NCBI GenBank assembly: GCA_020636005.1
Contig: JACJYR010000001.1
Coordinates: 940,001 to 1,004,000 of the forward strand
From: Lewinellaceae bacterium
GTDB lineage: Bacteria; Bacteroidota; Bacteroidia; Chitinophagales; Saprospiraceae
Length of the DNA stretch: 64,000 nt
Reading direction: 5' to 3'
Shown here: positions 1 to 8,987 of the stretch, one piece after another
How positions within the stretch are numbered: position 1 is the stretch's first letter
Layout: every line of letters starts with the position of its first letter
The notes under the pieces: model-generated
Databases searched by the model: none
What the model was told of the DNA's origin: nothing
Seen by the model: the letters and a program-made list of their open reading frames with translations, nothing else
Position numbers and translations under genes: made by a program

Positions 1-965
1 ATCTGGAGTTTCACAAGGGTTTCCGTCCATTGGAGGTTGGCAAAAACTACTTTTTGAAAAAGCCCCATTTCCGGGCCTGCATACTCGAACATATCCTTCA
101 CAGCCCCCTCGATCTTTGCAGGGGAGGGGTTGTTCTCCAATTTCACCAGGGCATTGCCCAGGATGTTAATGGCCGATCCTTTCGGCGGCATGGAAGCATG
201 GCCACCTTCGGGCAGGTTCACGGAAAGGTCGAGGGTGGCGTAGCCTTTTTCTGCCACGCCGATGAGGGCCAGCGGCTCGTCCAGTCCGGACAGTGCGTTT
301 TCCACGATCAGGCTACCCTCATCCAGGATATAGTCAAAAGTGATGTTCCGTTTTTTAAAAGCCTGTGCAATCATCCCTGCACCGTTCCCGCCGCCGACCT
401 CTTCGTCGTGTCCAAAGGCAATAAAGACGGTTCGCTGGGGGGCATAGTCCACTTCCAACAACAGCTCGACCGCTTCGAGGATACCGCAGGCGGAGACTTT
501 GTCGTCGAGGGTGCCACGCCCCCAGATAAATTCGTCCTTGACCATACCGGAAAACGGCTTCACCGTCCAGCGGCTTCCCGCATCTTCCACAGGCACCACG
601 TCGAGGTGCGCCATGAGCAGGATGGGGGCGAGGCGGGCGTTCTGCCCCGGCCATTTCAGGATGTAGCTGAAACCACCAATGGTCTCCCGTTCCAGCATGG
701 AATCTACCAGGGGAAAGCTTTTCCAGAAAAAGGTGTCAAGCCCCCTGAATGCCGCCGTGTCAATACTTTCTTCAAGGCTGACCGTGGGGTACTTTACTGC
801 TGCGGCCAGCCGGGCTACTGCCTCGTAGCTGATCTTTAGCGGCTCAATGGCTTCTACGTTGATCTGTTTAGAGGAAAAGGAGATCGTATTGACCGTAAAT
901 AAAGTGGCAACGGCTATTAGGCCGAGGATAATAAGGGCAAAAATCAAACGCCGGAGTCTTCTCAT
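1..965 (-). CDS. M20 family metallopeptidase (carboxypeptidase S/PM20D1-like), 3' end cut by window edge
   Basis: The minus frame is open from an ATG to the left edge, so the C-terminus is missing (about 321 residues visible). An N-terminal hydrophobic segment (residues 7-24) after several arginines suggests a membrane anchor or signal. The M20 metal and catalytic motifs are in order: MAHLDVVP (H120, D122), GRGTLDDK (D154), HDEEVGG (E188, E189), then an Asp near 215. Family members cleave small peptides or N-acyl amino acids with a two-zinc centre. The anchored N-terminus and spacing resemble carboxypeptidase S/PM20D1 more than ArgE or DapE, but the substrate cannot be told. The lid and last zinc ligand lie outside the window. 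Confidence 0.9.
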   Translation of the reverse strand, partial: MRRLRRLIFALIILGLIAVATLFTVNTISFSSKQINVEAIEPLKISYEAVARLAAAVKYPTVSLEESIDTAAFRGLDTFFWKSFPLVDSMLERETIGGFSYILKWPGQNARLAPILLMAHLDVVPVEDAGSRWTVKPFSGMVKDEFIWGRGTLDDKVSACGILEAVELLLEVDYAPQRTVFIAFGHDEEVGGGNGAGMIAQAFKKRNITFDYILDEGSLIVENALSGLDEPLALIGVAEKGYATLDLSVNLPEGGHASMPPKGSAINILGNALVKLENNPSPAKIEGAVKDMFEYAGPEMGLFQKVVFANLQWTETLVKLQ

Positions 966-1676
966 ATCGGGAGGGAGGTGGCAGGCCTGGGGGACAGCGA
1001 GGAAGGTGTAATGGTTTCCCCAAATGCAACCCGGGCCTGTTGTTATCCATTTTTTACGGCCATCGCAGTTTTGTTCAAACACACTTCTATGGTGCCCACT
1101 AATTGGTTTTTTGCATTTGCAAAATTGCCGATAGCAACTGGCCAATTGCTAAAAGCCAATAGCATGTAAGCAAAACCTGATAGCGCAGCGCATACACTTG
1201 CTCAATCCTGCTGGCTTCCAAACGAGTGGCAAAACTACTGTTTGTGGCAAACTTTAAAGAGCAACCAAAAGCCTGCCGATACCAAAAAAAGGAGATATTT
1301 GCCAGAAAACTATGCAATCGGGGCAGCTACCCGGACATTTTTAAATTCAGTTTTTGGATACTATAGTTTAGGTTTAAAAATTTTGTCGATGCGCTGCCCA
1401 GTAAGGATCGAAGGAAAAATAATCCCGATTTCACATCGGGATTATTTTTAAAAAACCCTTCCATTGCTGGGGTTTTCAAAATCAAAATGGTGAAGTTATT
1501 TTTTCATCGTTACTAAAAGTTAGGGGGTAACTACAACCTGCCGTCCCAACCTCCATCCTTTCGTTCTAAGACGTTTATTAAACTAAGTCAATGAATAAAT
1601 CGGTACCTGAAAACACGACAACACATAATTACCCAAACACCGCTTATTTCCTGATTTCATTGCTACCTTGGCCCTT
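966..1676. other. Divergent intergenic region, no convincing gene
   Basis: About 710 bp separate two divergently transcribed genes. The only strong structure is the perfect hairpin at 1415-1449. Short open frames on both strands (for example minus 1099-1317) look like low-complexity translations of repeated words such as ggccaattgct and have no recognisable protein character. A near-match to the promoter box (TACCTTGG, 1664-1671) lies 5 bp before the start codon at 1677. Confidence 0.6.
1415..1449. terminator. Perfect 15-bp stem hairpin, bidirectional terminator-like
   Basis: Stem aaaaataatcccgat pairs perfectly with atcgggattattttt around a 5-nt loop. The flanking A and T runs make it terminator-like on both strands. 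It lies between divergent genes, so neither annotated gene needs it. Confidence 0.7.
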
Positions 1677-2672
1677 ATGAAAGCTATCATACCCGTCGCC
1701 GGCGCCGGCACCAAATTAAGGCCGCTCACCTACACCCAGCCCAAACCGCTCATCCCCGTAGCTGGCAAGCCCATCATTTCGTTCATCATTGATAAATTGG
1801 TGAGCTTGCAAGTGGAGGAGTTTGTGTTCGTGCTGGGCTATTTGGGAGAAAAAATCAGCGACTACGTAGAGCAGCGGCACCCCGGGCTGAAAAAAACATT
1901 CGTCCACCAGGACAATCGCCTTGGCAGCGGCCATGCAGTGTGGATGGCCAGGGACAGGGTGCTGCCCGGCGACGACCTGATCATCTACTTTGGCGACACC
2001 ATTGTGGATATGGACTTCCAGCAGATGATGAGCCTGCCCACCTCTTGCCTGGCCATCAAAAAAGTGCAGGATCCAAGGAACTTCGGCATTGTGGAGTTTG
2101 ATGAAGAGGGGGCGGTAAAGCGGCTGGTCGAGAAACCAAAAATACCGCGCTCGAACATGGCGATGGTCGGTGTTTACAAAATAAAAGAAGCGGGCCAACT
2201 GATGGCGGCCCTCGATTTCAACATCCAGAACGACCTGCGCACTGGGGGCGAGTTCCCCCTCACCGACGGCCTCATGCGGATGATGGACAATGGCGCCAGA
2301 TGCTCCACCATAGAAGTGGAAAACTGGTACGACTGCGGCAAAAAGGAAAGCCTCCTGGAAACCAATGCCATCCTGCTCGACAAGGCAGGGTACGCCTCCG
2401 ACAACCTCCCAGAGTACGACAATTCCATCATCATCCACCCCGTGAGCATAGGCGAGGACTGCCGTATCAGCAATTCCGTCATCGGGCCGCACGTCACTAT
2501 TGGCAGCCATGTGGCCATTGAGTCATCCATTGTGAAAAGTTCTATTATCGGAAATTATGCCTCGTTGCACGAAGTGGTGCTGAAGCAGTCGGTTGTTGGC
2601 AACGATACCTCTATTACCGGCTTCCGGCAAAGCCTGAACATTGGCGACAATACGGAGATTGATTTTAGTTGA
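1677..2672 (+). CDS. Sugar-1-phosphate nucleotidylyltransferase with C-terminal left-handed beta-helix
   Basis: A 331-residue two-domain protein. Residues 1-235 form an NTP_transferase domain with the signature GAGTKLRP (9-16), KPLIPV from K23, FGDT (G106-D107, metal-binding Asp) and VEKPK (151-155). These enzymes make NDP-sugars from NTP and a sugar 1-phosphate. Residues 250-320 carry hexapeptide-type repeats rich in I/V-G (SIGEDC, VIGPHVTIGS, SIIGNY), as in GlmU and the archaeal bifunctional enzymes, so an acyltransferase or oligomerisation role is possible. I chose the ATG over a TTG nine bases upstream because the conserved motif begins at once (MKAIIPVAG). The sugar is not determinable; an RmlA-like or mannose/glucose enzyme for surface glycan precursors is likely. 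Confidence 0.9.
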   Translation: MKAIIPVAGAGTKLRPLTYTQPKPLIPVAGKPIISFIIDKLVSLQVEEFVFVLGYLGEKISDYVEQRHPGLKKTFVHQDNRLGSGHAVWMARDRVLPGDDLIIYFGDTIVDMDFQQMMSLPTSCLAIKKVQDPRNFGIVEFDEEGAVKRLVEKPKIPRSNMAMVGVYKIKEAGQLMAALDFNIQNDLRTGGEFPLTDGLMRMMDNGARCSTIEVENWYDCGKKESLLETNAILLDKAGYASDNLPEYDNSIIIHPVSIGEDCRISNSVIGPHVTIGSHVAIESSIVKSSIIGNYASLHEVVLKQSVVGNDTSITGFRQSLNIGDNTEIDFS

Positions 2673-2792
2673 AAAGGTGTTCGAAACGCAGGAAATTTAT
2701 GGTCAATCCCATTGCCAAATGACAAACTCAGCCATTTAGGATTATCTATGGTCATTGAAAAATCATAGCCCTTACCTTCCTGAATTAGCACC

Positions 2793-4256
2793 CTACTCCA
2801 CCCCTCCCCAGCACAAATATTTCATCACCAAAAAATCATCCATCCCATACTTCGAGCCTTCCCGCCCGAAGCCGCTTTGCTTGATGCCGCCAAACGGGGC
2901 GACAGCCGTGGAAATCATGCCCGTGTTAATGCCGACCATGCCATATTCCAGCGCCTCGGCCACCCGCCAGATGCGGGCGTAGTCGCGGCCATAAAAATAG
3001 GACGCAAGGCCGAACGGTGTATCGTTTGCCATTTGGATGACCTCCGCTTCTGTATCAAATTTGGTGACCGGGGCGATGGGGCCAAAAATCTCTTCCGAAC
3101 TGATTTCCATGCTTGGCAATACACCCGTCAGCACAGTGGGTTCGTAAAAAGAGCCGCTGCCCGCCATCGCTTTTGGCTTGCCACCCGTCAGCACTTTTGC
3201 GCCTTTCGAGGTGGCATCTTTTAGCAGGCGTTCCACCTTTTCCATCGCTTCTGCATTGATGAGCGGGCCAATTTCAACACCAGCTTCCATGCCGTTGCCA
3301 ACGCCCAATTGGCTGGCAGCTTCGGCGAGTTTTTGGGTGAATTTTTCATAAATGCCCGCCTGTGCGTAGAGGCGGTTGGCGCATACGCAGGTCTGCCCGG
3401 CGTTGCGGTATTTGGAGGCAATGGCGCCTGACACGGCCGCATCGAGGTCGGCGTCATCAAAGACGATAAAGGGGGCGTTGCCGCCGAGTTCCAGCGATAG
3501 TTTTTTTACCGTTCCGGCACTCTGTTTCATGAGCAGTTTGCCAATTTCAGTGGAGCCGGTAAACGAGAGTTTCCGCACCAGTGGGTTGTCGGTCAGTTCA
3601 TTTCCGACTGCCGCAGGTTGGCTGGTGGTGACAATGTTCAAAACCCCAGGCGGGAAGCCCGCCTGCTCCGCCAGCACGGCCAAGGCAAGAGCCGAGAGCG
3701 GCGTGTCCTCGGCAGGTTTGATGACCACCGTGCAGCCAGCCGCCAGCGCCGGGGCTACTTTTCGGGTCATCATGGCATTGGGGAAATTCCAGGGCGTGAT
3801 GGCCGCCGCCACGCCGATGGGCTGCCGGATGGCCATGATGCGAAGCCCCTTACCGTGACCGGGAATGACGTCGCCATACACCCGCCTGGCCTCTTCGGCA
3901 AACCACTCCACGAACGATGCGCCATAGCGGATTTCGCCTTTGGCCTCGGCCAGCGGCTTGCCCTGTTCGGTGGTGAGCAGCACGGCGAGGTCGTCGAGGT
4001 TTTCCATTTGCAGGGCGTACCATTTCTTTAAAATGTTGGCCCGTTCTGCGGCGGTCTTGTCCCGCCAGGCAGGGAAGGCTTTGGCAGCGGCTTCGATGGC
4101 CGCCTTGGTTTCGGCAGCGCCCATGTCCGGCACGTCGCAGATATGCGAGCCGTCGTAGGGATTGGTGACGGGAAAGGTTTTGCCGTCGTTGGCGGCCACC
4201 CATTTGCCGTCGAGGTAGGTCTTGTTTTGGAGGAGGGATTTGTTTTTAAGTTTCAT
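2793..4256 (-). CDS. gabD: Succinate-semialdehyde dehydrogenase, NADP-dependent (GabD)
   Basis: Oxidises succinate semialdehyde to succinate at the end of GABA breakdown. The 487 residues match the GabD length. Aldehyde dehydrogenase motifs: PWNFPN with catalytic Asn157, SFTGSTEIGK cofactor loop, LELGGNAPF with Glu256, and GQTCVCANR with nucleophile Cys290. The second cysteine two residues later (Cys292) matches the redox-switch pair described for human SSADH, which is an inference for this protein. The C-terminal GREGSKYGMDDF block is typical of GabD. An in-frame upstream extension to 4382 is rejected, because family alignment starts around the ATG used here. It diverges from the transporter downstream. 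No GABA transaminase is nearby. Confidence 0.93.
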   Translation of the reverse strand: MKLKNKSLLQNKTYLDGKWVAANDGKTFPVTNPYDGSHICDVPDMGAAETKAAIEAAAKAFPAWRDKTAAERANILKKWYALQMENLDDLAVLLTTEQGKPLAEAKGEIRYGASFVEWFAEEARRVYGDVIPGHGKGLRIMAIRQPIGVAAAITPWNFPNAMMTRKVAPALAAGCTVVIKPAEDTPLSALALAVLAEQAGFPPGVLNIVTTSQPAAVGNELTDNPLVRKLSFTGSTEIGKLLMKQSAGTVKKLSLELGGNAPFIVFDDADLDAAVSGAIASKYRNAGQTCVCANRLYAQAGIYEKFTQKLAEAASQLGVGNGMEAGVEIGPLINAEAMEKVERLLKDATSKGAKVLTGGKPKAMAGSGSFYEPTVLTGVLPSMEISSEEIFGPIAPVTKFDTEAEVIQMANDTPFGLASYFYGRDYARIWRVAEALEYGMVGINTGMISTAVAPFGGIKQSGFGREGSKYGMDDFLVMKYLCWGGVE

Positions 4257-4346
4257 AAAAATAAAAAGGTTGATGAGTTGCCCCTGGCGTCGTGAAAAAT
4301 GGAAAACCATCCAGAACCCACAGGTGGCAAATTTTAGAAATAAATC

Positions 4347-4376
4347 TTTGTTGGCAACACAGGAACTATACATTTG
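4347..4376 (+). promoter_or_regulatory. Bacteroidota-type promoter for the SLC12-like transporter
   Basis: TTTG (4347-4350), an 18-bp spacer, then TACATTTG (4369-4376) match the -33 and -7 boxes of the Bacteroidota housekeeping sigma factor. The gene starts 73 bp downstream. Confidence 0.65.
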
Positions 4377-4449
4377 TAGCAAAGCCCTGCTTGGTCTGTG
4401 ACCAAACTGGCCACCAGGTATCCTGCATTCTCCAACTTAAACCCTTTCC

Positions 4450-6831
4450 ATGCAAACCTTCCAGGAAGTCAAGAAATTCGGCACAGCCCCTGTGTTCTTC
4501 ACGGCCATCTCCACTATTTTGGGGGCGGTGATGTTCCTGCGTTTCGGCTTCTCGGTAGGGAATGTAGGGCTGCTGGGCACCTTGGCCATCATCTTCATTG
4601 GCCACATGGTCACCATCCCCACGGCAATGGCGATTGCGGAGATCGCCACCAACCAAAAAGTGGAGGGCGGCGGCGAATACTACATCATCAGCCGCTCGTT
4701 CGGCCTGGTCATCGGCTCTACCATCGGCATTGCGCTGTACTTGTCCCAAGCTATCAGCGTGGCGTTTTACATCATTGCTTTCACGGAGGCATTCAGTTCT
4801 TTTTTTGGCTGGCTCAACCACAGCTTCAACCTGCCGGGCTGGCTGGTCTGGTTGCTAGAACAAAAACAGACCATTGGCATACCGGCCCTGTTGGGGCTGA
4901 CCTATATCATGCTCACCAAAGGCGCTGACCTCGGCGTGAAGGCGCTTTACATCGTGGTGGCCACGCTGGGCATCTCGCTCCTGGCTTTTTTTATCGGCAC
5001 CACGGAATATTCACAGACCCACGATGTGGACTTGTTGGCCACTGTGGCCGATATTCCCGTGGCAGTCAATGAAATTGTCACCACCAAAGACCTGACCACT
5101 ACCCAGTTTCAAGACAGCACCGCCCAGTTGAACCAGGCACCGGCCTTCGAGCCAGCGCCACAAAACAATCAGCCCACTTCACCCCTCATCCCCCTTGGAT
5201 TCTTTACCGTTTTTGCCATCATTTTCCCTGCATTTACGGGGATGACGGCAGGTGTAGGGCTTTCCGGCGATCTGAAAGATCCTGGCAAATCGCTCCCTCT
5301 CGGCACTATGGCCGGCACTTTGGCGGGCATGGTCATTTATGTTTTTATTGCTTATAAACTGGCGGCCTCGGCCAGCCCGCAAGACCTTGCCGATACTTCA
5401 AGGCTGGTGATGGCGGACATTGCCTGGCAGGGCTGGTGGCTCATCCCGATCGGCCTGGCGGCGGCCACTATTTCCTCGGCGCTCGGCTCCATCATGGTGG
5501 CGCCCCGTACCCTGCAGGCCATTGCCCGTGACCAGATATTCCCGACACCGGCCGTAAACAACTGGCTGTCGAAAGGGAAAGGAAAAGCCGACGAACCGTT
5601 CAACGCCACCGTGCTAACCGTCATCCTGGCGGGCGTGTTCATCCTGGCCGGTGCGCTGGACATGGTGGCGCAGGTCATTTCCATGTTTTTTATGGTGACC
5701 TATGGTTCGCTTTGCCTGATTTCTTTCCTCAACCACTTTGCCGCCGACCCGTCCTACCGGCCCAGGTTCAGGTCACGCTGGCCGATTTCGCTGTTCGGCG
5801 CGGTGGCCTGTTTCGGGCTGATGTTTTTTATGAACGGGGGCTATGCGGTGGTGGCCATCCTGGCGATGGTAGTGCTCTATTTCACCATTGCATTTTTCAA
5901 CAAAGACAAGACAAGCATTGCCGTGATATTCCAGGGGGTCATCTTTCAGTTCAGCCGCCAGTTGCAGGTGTTTTTGCAAAAAGCGGAGAAAGAGCAGGCA
6001 AAAAGCTGGCGCCCGTCTGCCGTGGCATTTTCCGAACGCACTTTCGAGCGGCTCGGTTCTTTTCACCTGCTGGGCTGGATAGCGCAGAAATATGGCTTTG
6101 GCACCTACATCCACCGCATCAACGGCTATCTGTCCAAACAGACTGGCCATGAGGCCAAAGTTTGCAAAGAGCGCCTTATTAAAATGGCGGAAACCACCCA
6201 TAGCAATATCTACGTGGACACGATGGTGACGCCCTCGTTCACCTCTGGTGTGGCCCAAATCATCCAGTTGCCCGGTATAGCTGGTACGGACAACAACCTT
6301 CTTATTTTTGAATTTGCAAAAAAATACCCGGAGGAACTGGATGAAATCGTGGACAACTTCAAGCTCATCCAATCCCTTGACTTCGACGTGCTGATACTCG
6401 GCGGTTCGGAGCGGGGTTTTGGGCTGAAAAACCAAATCCACATCTGGATTACTTCAGCCGACTACGACAATGCCAACCTGATGATCCTGCTGGCCTACAT
6501 CATCATGGGCCACAAGGACTGGAGGAAGGCGGAAATCAAGATTTTTGCCATCTACCCGGAAGGCAATATCGAAGAAGAACGCAGCCGCCTGCTCATGCTC
6601 ATCTCGGCCGGGCAACTGCCCATTTCGCCCAACAACATCGAGTTCATCCCCCGCAAACACGACATCCGCAACAAGGAGGTCATTTGCCAAAAATCAAAGG
6701 ATGCTGACATGACCATCGTCGGTTTCAGGCCGGAAGCGGTCGTGCACGAGGGCAGAAAGGTGTTTGATGGGTTGGACAACATTGGCAATGTGCTGTTCGT
6801 GAGCGCCGGGCAGGAGAAGGAGATCAAGTAG
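4450..6831 (+). CDS. SLC12-like (cation-chloride cotransporter family) APC permease
   Basis: A 793-residue integral membrane protein. The N-terminal half (about 1-500) has some twelve hydrophobic segments and SLC12 hallmarks: TAISTILGAVMFLRFGFSVGN in the first helix region, then GGGEYYIISRSFG. These proteins move chloride with Na+ and/or K+ in eukaryotes; bacterial substrates are mostly unproven. A polar, Gln/Pro-rich insertion at about 195-245 lies in a loop. The last 290 residues are soluble, as in SLC12 proteins. It probably works in ion or osmotic homeostasis at the inner membrane. It stands alone behind its own promoter, 69 bp before the beta-glucosidase gene. Confidence 0.82.
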   Translation: MQTFQEVKKFGTAPVFFTAISTILGAVMFLRFGFSVGNVGLLGTLAIIFIGHMVTIPTAMAIAEIATNQKVEGGGEYYIISRSFGLVIGSTIGIALYLSQAISVAFYIIAFTEAFSSFFGWLNHSFNLPGWLVWLLEQKQTIGIPALLGLTYIMLTKGADLGVKALYIVVATLGISLLAFFIGTTEYSQTHDVDLLATVADIPVAVNEIVTTKDLTTTQFQDSTAQLNQAPAFEPAPQNNQPTSPLIPLGFFTVFAIIFPAFTGMTAGVGLSGDLKDPGKSLPLGTMAGTLAGMVIYVFIAYKLAASASPQDLADTSRLVMADIAWQGWWLIPIGLAAATISSALGSIMVAPRTLQAIARDQIFPTPAVNNWLSKGKGKADEPFNATVLTVILAGVFILAGALDMVAQVISMFFMVTYGSLCLISFLNHFAADPSYRPRFRSRWPISLFGAVACFGLMFFMNGGYAVVAILAMVVLYFTIAFFNKDKTSIAVIFQGVIFQFSRQLQVFLQKAEKEQAKSWRPSAVAFSERTFERLGSFHLLGWIAQKYGFGTYIHRINGYLSKQTGHEAKVCKERLIKMAETTHSNIYVDTMVTPSFTSGVAQIIQLPGIAGTDNNLLIFEFAKKYPEELDEIVDNFKLIQSLDFDVLILGGSERGFGLKNQIHIWITSADYDNANLMILLAYIIMGHKDWRKAEIKIFAIYPEGNIEEERSRLLMLISAGQLPISPNNIEFIPRKHDIRNKEVICQKSKDADMTIVGFRPEAVVHEGRKVFDGLDNIGNVLFVSAGQEKEIK

Positions 6832-6900
6832 CTGTCTTGTGGTTATCCTTTAATTCCCCTTTTCTTGTTAATGCAAAACACTAAAAATACTGAATAAAGC

Positions 6901-8337
6901 ATGATGAACCGAAGACAAGCCCTCCGCTCTGCCGCCACCCTGGCCGGTGCGGCCATGATGCCCGCCCCGTTTTCCCGTCTGTTTTTCCTGGGCGGTTTTT
7001 CCAAAAAAGATTTTGGCGAAAACTTCCTTTGGGGTACTGCCACCGCCGCCTACCAAATCGAAGGTGCCTGGCAGGAAGATGGCAAAGGCCCTTCCATCTG
7101 GGACAAGTTTTCCCACGAAAAGGGCAATGTCAAAACGGGCGAAAACGGCGATGTGGCCTGCGACTTCTACCACCGCTACGCCTCCGACCTCAAACTGCAT
7201 AAAAGCCTGCATTTCAATGCCTTCCGCTTCTCCCTCGCCTGGACGAGGCTGCTGCCCAATGGCACCGGCCCCATCAACCAGAAAGGGATAGATTTTTATA
7301 ATCAGGTCATTGATCAGTGCCTGTCGCTGGGCATGCAGCCCTGGGTGACACTCTACCACTGGGACCTGCCGCAGGCCCTCGAAGACAGGGGCGGCTGGAC
7401 GAACCGGGACATCGTAGGCTGGTTTTCCGAGTATGTGGAACTGGCCACCAAAGCCTTCGGCGACCGGGTGAAAAACTGGATGGTGCTCAACGAACCTTTT
7501 GCCTTTACCGGCCTTGGCTACATGCTCGGTTGGCATGCCCCGGGCCGCAAGGGGATGAGAAACTTCCTGCCCGCCGTCCATCATGCCGCCCTGTGCCAGG
7601 CTGAGGGCGGCCGCATCATCCGCTCCAACGTGCCGGATGCCAACGTGGGAACGACCTTCTCCGTCTCGTACGTGGAGCCTGCAAAAGAAAAAAAGGGGGC
7701 GCAGAAAGCCGCCGCCCGCTTCGACGCACTGCTGAACCGCCTGTTCATAGAACCTGCCCTGGGCATGGGCTACCCGAGCGACACCTTGCCTTTTTTACAA
7801 AAAATAGAAGATAAAATAGCGCAGCCCGGTGACAGGGAGCGCCTGGCTTTTGACTTCGACTTCTTCGGCCTGCAAAACTATTTCCGGCTGGTGGCCAAAC
7901 ACAGCTTGATTGTCCCTTACCTATGGGCCAATGAAGTGCCGCCCAAAAAGCGGGACGTGCCGGAAGACCACATCACCGACATGGGCTGGGAAGTGACGCC
8001 GGAGGGCATGTACCGCATCCTGCAACAAATCGCTGCCTACGAGGGTGTCCGCAAAATCATCGTCACCGAAAACGGCGCCGCCTTCCCCGATACGCTGGAA
8101 AACGGCCAGGTCAACGATCCGCTGCGGGTGCAGTTTTACCAGGATTACCTGGCCAAAGTGCTGCGGGCCAAAAGGGAGGGCGTGCCCGTGGAAGGCTATT
8201 TCTGCTGGTCGTTCCTCGACAATTTTGAGTGGCAGGAAGGCTACCGTCCCCGCTTCGGGCTGGTGTATGTGGACTATGCGACGCAGGAACGGGTGGTGAA
8301 GGCGAGCGGGGCGTGGTTTAAATCGTTTTTGAAATGA
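6901..8337 (+). CDS. Glycoside hydrolase family 1 beta-glucosidase with Tat signal
   Basis: Hydrolyses beta-linked glucosides (or related sugars) with retention. The 478 residues contain the GH1 N-terminal signature around FLWGTATAAYQIEG (42-55), acid/base Glu198 in LNEP and nucleophile Glu390 in VTENG. The N-terminus NRRQALRSAATLAGAAM is a twin-arginine signal, implying folding in the cytoplasm and export to the periplasm, which is unusual for GH1 but known. The C-terminal WSFLDNFEW block is intact, so the enzyme looks complete. Two adjacent ATGs exist and either may be used. The preceding transporter is 69 bp upstream and could be cotranscribed. Confidence 0.92.
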   Translation: MMNRRQALRSAATLAGAAMMPAPFSRLFFLGGFSKKDFGENFLWGTATAAYQIEGAWQEDGKGPSIWDKFSHEKGNVKTGENGDVACDFYHRYASDLKLHKSLHFNAFRFSLAWTRLLPNGTGPINQKGIDFYNQVIDQCLSLGMQPWVTLYHWDLPQALEDRGGWTNRDIVGWFSEYVELATKAFGDRVKNWMVLNEPFAFTGLGYMLGWHAPGRKGMRNFLPAVHHAALCQAEGGRIIRSNVPDANVGTTFSVSYVEPAKEKKGAQKAAARFDALLNRLFIEPALGMGYPSDTLPFLQKIEDKIAQPGDRERLAFDFDFFGLQNYFRLVAKHSLIVPYLWANEVPPKKRDVPEDHITDMGWEVTPEGMYRILQQIAAYEGVRKIIVTENGAAFPDTLENGQVNDPLRVQFYQDYLAKVLRAKREGVPVEGYFCWSFLDNFEWQEGYRPRFGLVYVDYATQERVVKASGAWFKSFLK

Positions 8338-8382
8338 CTGTTTGCTACCATGCTATTTGGCGGGATTTTATGTGATCGTACC

Positions 8383-8400
8383 CCGAAGCTCCTGCTTCGG
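8383..8400 (+). terminator. Small hairpin after the beta-glucosidase gene
   Basis: CCGAAGC and GCTTCGG form a 7-bp perfect stem with a 4-nt loop, 45 bp after the stop codon. There is no clean T-run, so termination is only suggested. Confidence 0.3.
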
Positions 8401-8520
8401 AGCAGTATTTATTTTGCGCTTTTCTCAGGGACAGCGCCTCAATCATGTTGTAGTTACCCCGATTCCTCTCCCATAGCCTGCTGTTTTTTTACCGCCCAAC
8501 CTCTCCTGTGCCAGCATTTT

Positions 8521-8811
8521 AACTGCAACACCATTTACGGATCTGCCGGAGGTGCCCAGACCATTGATATTGTTGACCTGGACAATGATGGCGACAAGGA
8601 CATCCTGACTTCCAATGACAGGCTGGTCAATTGGTTTGAAAACAAAGATGGGCAAGGCCTTTTTTCCAAGTTTAAAACCATCAAATTCAGTGCGGGGACG
8701 CCCTATCCAGCAGATTTTGACAACGATGGCGACCTTGATTTTGCCTCCGACCGGTACTGGTAGGAAAATTTTGGCGGCGGCAGCTTTTGGTTTTTTCATC
8801 TACCAACTTAA
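8521..8811 (+). pseudogene. Remnant of an FG-GAP/VCBS repeat protein with a nonsense codon
   Basis: One frame encodes a clear FG-GAP/VCBS repeat: VDLDNDGDKDILTSND, then NWFENKDG, then PADFDNDGDLDFAS. The frame then hits TAG (8761-8763) exactly where the family usually has Tyr in W-Y-E-N. After the stop the same frame continues as ENFGGGSF, the next expected stretch, before a final TAA. Both ends of the gene are missing: there is no signal peptide upstream and no sorting domain downstream. Intact relatives are long secreted T9SS proteins with calcium-binding beta-propellers. It is therefore a decayed fragment. The frame upstream to 8350 has no recognisable coding character. Confidence 0.75.
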
Positions 8812-8987
8812 GCGTTGCTGCCAGCGGGGCTCTTTTGAAATGTGGGAAATTGGCAGGCCCACAATAGAAGGGACAGGCCATTAGTATTGTGGGCAAAAAT
8901 ATATTCACCTGAATACAATCGGGATGGGTGAGCGCTCCACCATCCTGACTTTCTCAACCATCTCAACAAGTTATATCAAGCAGGCTG

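Noticed and set aside
1099..1317. Minus-strand 72-codon open frame before the nucleotidyltransferase gene
   Set aside because: Its translation reflects repeated short words (ggccaattgct and variants), it has no family resemblance, and no promoter or start context supports it.
1716..2510. Long antisense open frame inside the nucleotidyltransferase gene
   Set aside because: It is a mirror of GC-rich codons of the real gene; the same effect occurs opposite many genes here (for example 5773-6441, 13813-14709, 34714-35724).
4257..4382. N-terminal extension of GabD
   Set aside because: The extra 42 residues have no family equivalent and run into the divergent promoter of the transporter gene.
8350..8520. 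Upstream part of the open frame leading into the FG-GAP remnant
   Set aside because: It reads through a small hairpin and has no signal peptide or domain; only the part from about 8521 is recognisable.
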